This document shows positions 54,218-62,055 of a stretch of 64,000 nucleotides of DNA, piece after piece. A model generated the notes under the pieces. That model was not told where the DNA came from. It did no database searches and saw only the letters and a program-made list of their open reading frames with translations. The translations under genes and the position numbers were made by a program. Source of the DNA: Prochlorococcus marinus str. MIT 9401 (GTDB lineage Bacteria; Cyanobacteriota; Cyanobacteriia; PCC-6307; Cyanobiaceae); NCBI RefSeq assembly GCF_000760095.1, contig NZ_JNAR01000011.1:1-64000 (forward strand), in the 5' to 3' direction. Position 1 is the stretch's first letter. Every line of letters begins with the position of its first letter.

Positions 54218-55519
54218 TTAAAGTCCAGTATGAATAGTTTTTCGCCAGAGTATCTTTTTGGGGAAAATAGACATCTTTATTGTTACCCAAGGGATTACTA
54301 AAAACCAATGTGATAAATAAAAAACGGAGACAAATACCATCAAAAAATTGCTTTTTTGCAATACTGGTACTTCGCTTTTACAAGAAGAACCGTACCAAAA
54401 CGCAATTCCAGATAACATAAAAGCTGTAAATGAAATAGGCCAGTAAATTGGTGAATCTAACGAAGCAATACTGAAAACTAAATCAAAAATAGAAATTATT
54501 GGTAGTGCATATTGCAAGATGAAGAAGTAAGTTAAATCAAATTTTTGCAAATAATCAATTTTATTGGTAAATAATTGATCTCCATAATCAAAGAATCTTT
54601 GCAAACCCCCCTCTGCCCATCTTTGCCTTTGCGCTAATAAAGCATTTAAATTCTCGACTGCTTCCTCCATAACTGGAGGGTCCCACAAGATTCCAATTCT
54701 AGATTTTGATAATAATAATCTTAAACTCAAATCAAGATCATCTGTAACTGTATCTTCATTAAAAGAACCACATGCCAATAATGTTTCTTTCTTAATTAAT
54801 TGGCCATTTCCCCTTAATTCAGAAACTCCAGAAACTGATAATCTTCCATATTGAAAGATTGCGTCCATAGCCATTTCCATTGACTGACAGGAAGTTAAAA
54901 AATTCTTACTAACATTTGTTACTGATTTTCTTAGTTGAACTGCAGACCAATCACCCTCTTCTACAAAACTAAATAACCTTATCAAAGAATCTTGTTTTAA
55001 TTCAGCATCAGCATCCAAAACCAGTAACCATTCACCATGAGTAAACTTCAAGGCATAATTCAAAGCTCCTGACTTTCCTCCTCCTGCATTTGGAGAACGA
55101 CTTATGACTTTTAGCTTGTCATATTGTCTAGCTAATCTATCTAAAATTAAAGGCGTCTTATCAGAGCTACCATCATTGATTATGTAAATATTTAATTTAT
55201 TTGTTGGATAATCTAAATTAAATAATCTTTCAACTAATCTTGCTATGACATTCTCTTCATCTCTAGCTGCGACTAAAATATCAAGCACAGGTAACTCTTT
55301 ATTGATAATTCTTCTGCCTAAAGTATTTAAAACGTTGTTCCTTTTGAAATTTCTAGAAATAACTATTAAACCGTAAAAAACAATCACAAAAGAAAGAGTC
55401 AATAAAATGTAAAAGAAATTGTTGATATTGTAAGCATGAGGAATAAAAGCTACTAAAAAACAAGCACTAAGAAATATAAACGACTTCAATCTTCGATTTT
55501 TATAAAAACCCTTACTCAT
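54218..55519 (-). CDS. Family 2 glycosyltransferase, membrane-bound
   Basis: A 433-residue processive-type glycosyltransferase. Two N-terminal helices (about residues 13-55) are followed by a GT-A domain with LDILVAARDEENVI, the DGSSDKT nucleotide-binding motif, LVLDADAELKQDSL (DxD) and a QRQRWAEGGLQRF motif (Q-x-x-R-W), then further helices. Q-x-x-R-W is typical of cellulose- or hyaluronan-synthase-like enzymes. The polysaccharide made is unknown. It is convergent with dnaX, separated by one base. Confidence 0.9.
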   Translation of the reverse strand: MSKGFYKNRRLKSFIFLSACFLVAFIPHAYNINNFFYILLTLSFVIVFYGLIVISRNFKRNNVLNTLGRRIINKELPVLDILVAARDEENVIARLVERLFNLDYPTNKLNIYIINDGSSDKTPLILDRLARQYDKLKVISRSPNAGGGKSGALNYALKFTHGEWLLVLDADAELKQDSLIRLFSFVEEGDWSAVQLRKSVTNVSKNFLTSCQSMEMAMDAIFQYGRLSVSGVSELRGNGQLIKKETLLACGSFNEDTVTDDLDLSLRLLLSKSRIGILWDPPVMEEAVENLNALLAQRQRWAEGGLQRFFDYGDQLFTNKIDYLQKFDLTYFFILQYALPIISIFDLVFSIASLDSPIYWPISFTAFMLSGIAFWYGSSCKSEVPVLQKSNFLMVFVSVFYLSHWFLVIPWVTIKMSIFPKKILWRKTIHTGL

Positions 55520-55546
55520 AAAAGTAAATTTTTAATTACTTAACTT

Positions 55547-57085
55547 TCATTGAGACAATATCTCAAATTTTTTTAGTTTTGCATCTCGATAGTAATGATT
55601 CAATATTTCTTCATAAGAGAATCCTAATTTAGCCATTTCAATTGCTCCTGACTGAGATAAACCTACACCATGACCGAAGCCTCCTCCTCTCAAAAGCCAT
55701 AAATCATCATTTAATTTATTAATAGTAAACAAATTACTGGGTATAAAATTTAATACCCGTCGAATATCATCTTTAACAAGAACAATAGATTTATTACCTT
55801 TGTCCGTTTGTATTTCCAATTTTTTCACTCTGCCACTAGACCCACGTTCAATAGAATTTAAATTCAAAACATCTTGATTAATATTTATAAGTTTGTTTTT
55901 GAGTAACTTTTCTTTAATTTCAACACTAGAAATTTTCTTATTCCATCGAAAAAGAGAATGGTTACTCCCATAAAAATGTTCTTTATCAAAATCTAAAAAT
56001 TTATTTAAATCAGATTCATTTGTAATTGGAAGTTTAAAAATTTTATTTAATGATTTAGAACCATCAATGATTGAATTAAAATAAGAAAAATCTTGAATTT
56101 GCCAAGACTCTCCTGCAGTAGCAGATACGCCTCCATTAGAACCATGGTAAAAAGCATTTATTGGTTTATTTCCATAAGTTAGGATTAAATCTGAAGTTGC
56201 TTCTATAGCTTGTAGTACTTTTTTATTTGTAATTTTAGGAGGCTTATAAACTTGACATTGAGTGGTGATACATAAATGATATTTATCCATATTAAATCTG
56301 TCAGAATTAAAAATTCCCCAAGTTCTTGCTATAACTGCTTGTGCCTTGAGTGCTTCTAAAGGAGAATTCGGTCCAATTTCGTATGGCAAAACACCTGCCA
56401 AATAATCGTCAAACTCAATTTTTTGAACTAATGTCCAAGTTCCATATAAATCTTTTAATAAATAAAAATTTTTACCAAAATTAACACCGTTTATTTTTAT
56501 TTCCTCTTGAGCATAAATATATATAGGTCCTTCGAGTTTCATAACACTATATTCACTTCTAAGAACCGGCGTAATTTGAAAATTTTTTATTTTTTTGAAA
56601 ATTTTATTTTTCAATTCAAACTCTGGAATATCATCTTCAAATGGAATCCATACTTCCCAATTTTTAGGATAAGCAACAGTCGTCTCAAATCCTTTATCTT
56701 TAAGATTCTCTGCTTGTTTTTTTGCTGATTCATAGCTAGCAAAAGGACCAAAAACAATTCTTTCGATTGTTTTTGGATTTTTGATGGGTATATCCACCCA
56801 GCTAATATTAATCTGTTTTGCTTTATGTTTAATACCGTTGGACGATATCAGGTTTAAAAACCCTTTATCAGTAATAAAATTGATATTCTTTTTTTTTGAA
56901 AAACTGTCATTCTCCCCACCTAAATATTGCTTTAAACCAATTAAAAATTTTCCTTTTTTAATTTCATTATTGAGTTCAACCTTTTGCAATTCTTCTCCTT
57001 TTACATTTGAAGTAAATTTAGTGTTTATTAATAAAAAAGAAATGCATCCTAAAAATAAGTTTAAAAAGGCAAATTTAAGTTTCAT
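55547..57085 (-). CDS. SpoIID/LytB-domain protein with N-terminal SPOR-like domain
   Basis: A 512-residue exported protein. Residues ~1-28 form a signal peptide; residues ~105-145 (RIVFGPFASYESAKKQAENLKDKGFETTVAYP in pieces) look like a SPOR peptidoglycan-binding domain; from ~230 a SpoIID/LytB domain follows with YLAGVLPYEIGPNSPLEALKAQAVIARTW and NAFYHGSNGGVSATAGESW, ending in GHGVGLSQSGA..AKLGFSYEEILNHYY. Such lytic transglycosylases are used for engulfment in spore formers, but cyanobacteria use relatives in normal wall turnover. The gene faces rpmI across about 90 bases. Confidence 0.88.
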   Translation of the reverse strand: MKLKFAFLNLFLGCISFLLINTKFTSNVKGEELQKVELNNEIKKGKFLIGLKQYLGGENDSFSKKKNINFITDKGFLNLISSNGIKHKAKQINISWVDIPIKNPKTIERIVFGPFASYESAKKQAENLKDKGFETTVAYPKNWEVWIPFEDDIPEFELKNKIFKKIKNFQITPVLRSEYSVMKLEGPIYIYAQEEIKINGVNFGKNFYLLKDLYGTWTLVQKIEFDDYLAGVLPYEIGPNSPLEALKAQAVIARTWGIFNSDRFNMDKYHLCITTQCQVYKPPKITNKKVLQAIEATSDLILTYGNKPINAFYHGSNGGVSATAGESWQIQDFSYFNSIIDGSKSLNKIFKLPITNESDLNKFLDFDKEHFYGSNHSLFRWNKKISSVEIKEKLLKNKLININQDVLNLNSIERGSSGRVKKLEIQTDKGNKSIVLVKDDIRRVLNFIPSNLFTINKLNDDLWLLRGGGFGHGVGLSQSGAIEMAKLGFSYEEILNHYYRDAKLKKFEILSQ

Positions 57086-57176
57086 AAGTTAGAACTTTCT
57101 TAATCAATTAAAAACTTTAATTTGCACCAATGCATATAAAGGTTTAGATTATCCTAATTAAACACATTTGACTTAA

Positions 57177-57374
57177 ATGTCTAAACTAAAAACTCGTAAA
57201 TCAGCTGCCAAAAGATTTAAAGCTACTGCGACGGGTAAATTTATGAGAAGAAGAGCTTTCCATAATCATTTACTTGATCATAAAAGCTCAAAATTAAAAA
57301 GACATCTATCAACAAAAGCCGTAGTTGATGAAAGAGATGCTGATAATGTAAGATTAATGATTCCATACGCATAA
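57177..57374 (+). CDS. rpmI: 50S ribosomal protein L35
   Basis: The 65-residue basic protein has the L35 pattern [42 protein letters not shown]. It is followed by rplT after 28 bases, as in most bacteria. The usual third partner infC is not here but 30 kb upstream. Confidence 0.98.
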
Positions 57375-57402
57375 ATCTTTAACCAATTTTTATTAGATAT
57401 TC

Positions 57403-57750
57403 ATGGCACGCGTAAAAAGAGGCAACATAGCCAGAAAAAGAAGAAACAAAATCTTAAATCTTGCAAAAGGTTTTAGAGGCGGCAACAAAAATCTTTTCAG
57501 AACAGCAAATCAAAGAGTGATGAAAGCTCTTTGTAATGCTTACAGGGATAGAAGAAGAAGAAAAAGAGATTTTAGAAGACTTTGGATTTCTAGAATTAAC
57601 GCATCTGCAAGGATAAATGGAATGAACTATAGCAAGTTGATAAATGGCATGAAAAATTCAGAAATTATTATTAATAGAAAAATGCTTGCTCAATTAGCCT
57701 TAAACGATCCAAAGTGTTTTGAAAAAATTGTTTCTTCCATTAGTAATTAG
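57403..57750 (+). CDS. rplT: 50S ribosomal protein L20
   Basis: The 115-residue protein has the L20 pattern [56 protein letters not shown]. It is next to rpmI; L20 often represses its own operon by binding the leader, but I see no clear leader structure. The start is the ATG in a CATGGCACG context. Confidence 0.98.
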   Translation: MARVKRGNIARKRRNKILNLAKGFRGGNKNLFRTANQRVMKALCNAYRDRRRRKRDFRRLWISRINASARINGMNYSKLINGMKNSEIIINRKMLAQLALNDPKCFEKIVSSISN

Positions 57751-57786
57751 AAAAAAGAATATAATCTAGAAAAGTCAATATAAATA

Positions 57787-58344
57787 ATGGAAATATCTTC
57801 CTTTCAATCTTATTTAATAATTCTTTTTGTTGTATTAATAATAATTTCTATTTTTGTATTCAGACAATTTCTAAAAACAAGAAGTGAAGAATTAAATTTA
57901 GTAAAATTTGAACAGAAAGGTTTAGATTCTCTCTCTCAAGCTACGGAATTATATGAATTTGGGTCTATTCAGATAAAAAAAAGACTATATTCTGAAGCAA
58001 CTAAAACTTTTCTAAAAGCAATTGAAAATTATGAAAATGAACCTGATGAAGCAAAAGCAATAATAAATAATGCTTTAGGATTCTCTTATGCTGCTCAAAA
58101 TGAATTTAAGAAAGCAATTAAATACTATAACTTTGCAATAAAATCACTCCCAGAATATCCTATAGCACTAAATAACCTCGCATCAGCACAGCAGCGTCTA
58201 CTTGAGTACGACTTGGCATATGCTACTTATCAAAAGGTTTTGGTGATAGATCCAAAAAACAAAACAGCAATTAAAAAAAGTAAGGAGTTAGAAAAAAGAA
58301 ACAACTATAAACCTTATAAAGGTATTAAAGATAAGGGATTCTAA
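57787..58344 (+). CDS. Membrane-anchored TPR protein
   Basis: A 185-residue protein with one N-terminal membrane helix (about residues 7-27, LIILFVVLIIISIFVF) and then at least two TPR units: YSEATKTFLKAIENYENEPDEAKAIINNALGFSYAAQNEFKKAIKYYNFAIKSLPEYPIALNNLAS in pieces. The stop is 3 bases before thiG, so the pair is co-transcribed. This arrangement is common in marine picocyanobacteria, suggesting a conserved linkage rather than known function. Confidence 0.85.
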   Translation: MEISSFQSYLIILFVVLIIISIFVFRQFLKTRSEELNLVKFEQKGLDSLSQATELYEFGSIQIKKRLYSEATKTFLKAIENYENEPDEAKAIINNALGFSYAAQNEFKKAIKYYNFAIKSLPEYPIALNNLASAQQRLLEYDLAYATYQKVLVIDPKNKTAIKKSKELEKRNNYKPYKGIKDKGF

Positions 58345-58347
58345 AAT

Positions 58348-59142
58348 ATGGAAAATTATTCTTCTTTACTAATTGGTGGAAAACAATTTTCCAGTAGATT
58401 AATGGTGGGTACTGGCAAATACAAATCTACTCAAGATATGGTAGAAAGTTTGTCAAATTCTGAAACGGAAATTATAACGGTCGCTGTTAGAAGAATTAAA
58501 AATGCTCAGACTGGAGAAAATTTACTCGAAAAGATCAACTGGAAAAAATACTGGATGCTTCCTAATACAGCTGGTTGTGTTAATTCCGATGAGGCAGTGA
58601 GAATAGCAATTTTGGGTAGAGAACTTGCAAAATTATCTGGTCAAGAAGAAAATAATTTTGTGAAGTTAGAAGTTATTCCTGACAAAAAGTATTTACTACC
58701 AGATCCAATAGAAACCATTAAAGCAGCGGAAATTTTAATAAAAAAAGGTTTTGCTGTGCTTCCCTATATCAATGCAGATCCTATTCTTGCAAAAAGACTA
58801 GAAGAAATAGGTTGTGCAACTGTAATGCCATTGGGCTCGCCTATAGGCTCCGGCCAAGGTTTATTAAATTTATCAAATATAAGAATTATTATTGAAAATG
58901 CAAAAGTGCCGGTAATAATTGACGCAGGAATTGGGGTGCCAAGTGAAGCCTCTCAAGCCATGGAACTTGGCGCTGATGGCGTTTTAATCAATACTGCAAT
59001 AGCACAAGCTGAAAATCCTCCTCTAATGGCTCAAGCGATAAATCATGGTGTAAAAGCTGGGAGGCAAGCTTTTCTGGCAGGACGAGTTAAAAAACAAGAT
59101 TTTGCAGTAGCAAGTTCACCGGAAAAAAACATATCTATCTAA
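58348..59142 (+). CDS. thiG: Thiazole synthase ThiG
   Basis: Builds the thiazole ring of thiamin from deoxyxylulose phosphate, glycine-derived imine and ThiS-carried sulfur. The 264-residue protein has the family start [49 protein letters not shown] and the phosphate-binding [33 protein letters not shown] in pieces. ThiS and the oxidase are not adjacent. No TPP riboswitch is seen ahead of it. Confidence 0.97.
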   Translation: MENYSSLLIGGKQFSSRLMVGTGKYKSTQDMVESLSNSETEIITVAVRRIKNAQTGENLLEKINWKKYWMLPNTAGCVNSDEAVRIAILGRELAKLSGQEENNFVKLEVIPDKKYLLPDPIETIKAAEILIKKGFAVLPYINADPILAKRLEEIGCATVMPLGSPIGSGQGLLNLSNIRIIIENAKVPVIIDAGIGVPSEASQAMELGADGVLINTAIAQAENPPLMAQAINHGVKAGRQAFLAGRVKKQDFAVASSPEKNISI

Positions 59143-59307
59143 TTCTCTTCATTGAGCAAAGTTTAAAAAAAGAATAAAAACTTATTATTTTGTTTATCAG
59201 GTTAAGAAAGAAGATTTGAAACTATTTTCAATGTTTTTTCGCAAATTGGAAGCACACTGTAGTAGTTTAATAAATATATTATGAAACAATTAATTCTGGA
59301 GTTCTGA

Positions 59308-60501
59308 GTGAAAGTTATTGTTCTTGGTGGAGATGGTTTTTGCGGTTGGCCTTGTGCGGTGAATTTAGCAGAGCAAAATCATGATGTAATTATTGTGGAC
59401 AATCTAAGTCGTAGAAAAATTGATATTGATCTAGAGGTAGAATCTTTAACTCCAATTGCTTCGATAACAGAACGACTCTCTGCATGGGAAGAAATTGGAG
59501 GTAAGCCTATGAGATTTCTTAACATGGATATCTCGAAACAATATCAAAAATTACTCAATTTGCTCATTGATGAAAAGCCAGATTCTGTGATCCATTTTGC
59601 AGAACAAAGAGCAGCGCCTTACTCGATGAAATCTAGTTTTACTAAGAGATATACAGTAGATAATAATGTTAATGGCACCCACAACCTTCTTGCTGCAATA
59701 GTAGAGAGTAATTTAGATATTCACGTTGTACATTTAGGAACAATGGGAGTTTACGGATATGGATCACATAGAGGTGCAACAATTCCAGAAGGTTATCTAA
59801 AAGTTGAAGTTCCACAACCAGATGGAAGCCGCTTTGAAGAAGAAATATTACACCCTGCAAGTCCAGGTAGTGTTTACCATATGACTAAAACTTTAGATCA
59901 ATTATTATTTCTTTACTACAACAAAAATGATCTTGTAAGGATTACTGATCTACATCAAGGCATTGTTTGGGGAACAAATACAGACGCAACTTTAAAAGAT
60001 CCTAGATTAACAAACCGATTTGACTACGATGGAGATTATGGAACTGTTCTAAACAGATTTTTAATGCAAGCTGCAATTGGCTATCCATTAAGTGTTCATG
60101 GGACAGGAGGTCAAACAAGAGCCTTTATTCACATAAAAGACTCTGTAAAATGCGTACAACTTGCTCTTGAAAATCCTCCAAAACCTGGAGAGAGAGTAAA
60201 AATCTTTAATCAAATGACTGAAAGTCATCAAGTTGGAGAACTAGCTAAAAAAGTTGCGTCTCTAACAGGTGCTGATATCAATTATTTACCTAACCCAAGG
60301 AATGAAGCCGTAGAAAATGATCTAATTGTTGATAATAAGTGCTTTATAGAATTAGGTTTAAACCCAACGACTCTTGATAATGGTTTATTAGAAGAAGTTG
60401 TTGAAGTTGCTAAAAAATACTCCAATAGATGTGATCTTAAGCGCATACCCTGTGTTTCATCCTGGACTAAAAAACAAGCTGAGGCCATAAAGACTAATTA
60501 A
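59308..60501 (+). CDS. sqdB: UDP-sulfoquinovose synthase SqdB
   Basis: Makes UDP-sulfoquinovose from UDP-glucose and sulfite. The 397-residue short-chain dehydrogenase-like protein has the NAD motif GGDGFCGWPCAVNLA, Thr145 in HLGTMGVYGYG, and Tyr190 and Lys194 in SVYHMTKTL, matching the known SQD1 catalytic set. It starts with GTG at 59308; an eight-codon mini-ORF (59281-59307) ends right at the start codon. It is followed by sqdX, giving the full sulfolipid pair. Sulfolipid partly replaces phospholipid in phosphate-poor oceans. Confidence 0.98.
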   Translation: MKVIVLGGDGFCGWPCAVNLAEQNHDVIIVDNLSRRKIDIDLEVESLTPIASITERLSAWEEIGGKPMRFLNMDISKQYQKLLNLLIDEKPDSVIHFAEQRAAPYSMKSSFTKRYTVDNNVNGTHNLLAAIVESNLDIHVVHLGTMGVYGYGSHRGATIPEGYLKVEVPQPDGSRFEEEILHPASPGSVYHMTKTLDQLLFLYYNKNDLVRITDLHQGIVWGTNTDATLKDPRLTNRFDYDGDYGTVLNRFLMQAAIGYPLSVHGTGGQTRAFIHIKDSVKCVQLALENPPKPGERVKIFNQMTESHQVGELAKKVASLTGADINYLPNPRNEAVENDLIVDNKCFIELGLNPTTLDNGLLEEVVEVAKKYSNRCDLKRIPCVSSWTKKQAEAIKTN

Positions 60502-60528
60502 AACTTCTGAGATAATTACCCTAAGAAA

Positions 60529-61662
60529 GTGAAAATTGCATTGTTTACTGAAACTTTTTTACCTAAAGTTGACGGCATAGTCACAAGACTGACTAAAACG
60601 ATTGAATTTTTAATAAAAAATGGTGATGAAGTTATAATTTTTTGCCCAGAGGGTTGTCCAGAATCATATATGGGCGCAACTGTAGTTGGAGTTGCTGCAA
60701 TGCCATTACCCTTATACCCAGAGTTGAAGCTGGGTTTGCCAGGTCCTGCAGTCTCAGATAAGTTAGAAAAATTTAGCCCTGATTTGATACATGTTGTTAA
60801 TCCAGCTGTACTTGGCTTAGGTGGCATATGGTTGGCGAAAACTAATAATATTCCTTTAATTGCCAGTTACCATACTCATCTTCCGAAATATCTAGAACAT
60901 TACGGCATGGGTATGTTAGAGCCACTTTTATGGGAATTACTTAAAGCAGCACATAATCAAGCCTTGTTAAATTTATGTACATCCACCGCTATGGTAAATG
61001 AGTTAAAAGATAAAGGTATTCAAAGGACTGCTTTATGGCAAAGAGGAGTAGATACTTATAGTTTCCGCCCAGATTTGAAAAGTGAGAAAATGAGAAAAAA
61101 ATTATTTGGGGATTATAATGACGCTGAGTATTTATTGATTTATGTAGGAAGATTATCAGCAGAAAAACAAATTGAGAGAATTAAACCAGTCTTAGAAAGT
61201 ATTCCTAATGCTTGCCTAGCACTTGTAGGTGACGGACCATATAGAAACCAGCTTGAAAAAATTTTCGAAAATACAAAAACTAATTTCATAGGATATTTAT
61301 CTGGCGATGAACTTGCTAGCGCCTATGCCTCTGGAGATATATTTTTATTTCCATCTAGTACAGAAACACTTGGGTTAGTTTTACTAGAAGCAATGGCAGC
61401 AGGATGTCCAGTAATCGGAGCAAACAAAGGGGGAATTCCAGATATTATTAGCGATGGTATTAATGGTTGTTTATATGATCCTGATGAAAAAGATAATGGG
61501 GAACAGAGCTTAATTGAAGCAACAAAAAAAATTCTAGAGAATGAAGATAAAAGAGAAATTATGAGGAAAGAGGCACGAAACGAAGCTGAAAAATGGGATT
61601 GGAATCAAGCAACGTTACAACTGCAAAATTATTATACAGATACTCTCAAAGAAATAGATTAA
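60529..61662 (+). CDS. sqdX: Sulfolipid synthase SqdX (GT4 glycosyltransferase)
   Basis: Transfers sulfoquinovose from the UDP sugar to diacylglycerol, forming SQDG for thylakoid membranes. The 377-residue GT4 enzyme has the acceptor-side N-terminus (FTETFLPKVDGIVTRL, SYHTHLPKYLEHYG), the donor motifs YVGRLSAEKQIERI and FPSSTETLGLVLLEAMAAGCPVIGANKGGIPD, and starts with GTG. Its position after sqdB supports the assignment over other GT4 enzymes. It is convergent with the small gene at 61675. Confidence 0.95.
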   Translation: MKIALFTETFLPKVDGIVTRLTKTIEFLIKNGDEVIIFCPEGCPESYMGATVVGVAAMPLPLYPELKLGLPGPAVSDKLEKFSPDLIHVVNPAVLGLGGIWLAKTNNIPLIASYHTHLPKYLEHYGMGMLEPLLWELLKAAHNQALLNLCTSTAMVNELKDKGIQRTALWQRGVDTYSFRPDLKSEKMRKKLFGDYNDAEYLLIYVGRLSAEKQIERIKPVLESIPNACLALVGDGPYRNQLEKIFENTKTNFIGYLSGDELASAYASGDIFLFPSSTETLGLVLLEAMAAGCPVIGANKGGIPDIISDGINGCLYDPDEKDNGEQSLIEATKKILENEDKREIMRKEARNEAEKWDWNQATLQLQNYYTDTLKEID

Positions 61663-61674
61663 TCTAAATCTTAA

Positions 61675-61923
61675 TTATGCTACGTGTGGAGGTGTAGGGC
61701 TACTATACGAACTTAAAGGAAGTATTAGAGTAGCGATATTTTGATTTTTTTCAGGCCTTTTTTTCTTTGAGAATTTTATACCAAAAGGTACTCTTATGAC
61801 ATTAGTTCCCTCAATGGAACAAATATTTGAGTTATCTCCTGAAAAATTATTGACAAAATCTGGTAAGTCGACGTTTTTAACTGGCAACAACTTTATATTA
61901 CCAGATTTAGAATCTTTGGTCAT
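61675..61923 (-). CDS. Small protein of unknown function
   Basis: An 82-residue protein I do not recognise. It has a Lys-rich polar N-terminal part and a mid-section VIRVPFGIKFSKKKRPEKNQNI, then a hydrophobic strand ATLILPLS and a Ser/Pro-rich tail. No membrane helix or signal peptide. The A+T content and codon use match neighbours. It lies 13 bases from the end of sqdX on the other strand and 131 bases from gcvP. Only moderate confidence that it is expressed. Confidence 0.6.
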   Translation of the reverse strand: MTKDSKSGNIKLLPVKNVDLPDFVNNFSGDNSNICSIEGTNVIRVPFGIKFSKKKRPEKNQNIATLILPLSSYSSPTPPHVA

Positions 61924-62039
61924 AGCTTCAAATACCCCAAAAAAAATTTGATGCTCGAGTATTGTAATAAAAAAATTTAAAAAAATTCTATAAGAAAATA
62001 TTAAATTTTTATTCTCACTGATAATAACTAAGTAAACAC

Positions 62040-62055
62040 AAGGATGCTAGTCCTT
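62040..62055 (-). terminator. Weak hairpin at the gcvP end
   Basis: On the minus strand AAGGA-CTAGCA-TCCTT forms a five-pair stem with a six-base loop, its first base being the first base of the gcvP stop codon. The following bases (GTGTTTACTTAG) are only moderately T-rich. It could be a minimal intrinsic terminator, but the stem is weak. Confidence 0.3.

Noticed and set aside
59143-59280. Small RNA in the gap before sqdB
   Set aside because: No stable fold, T-run or known motif is visible in these roughly 140 bases.
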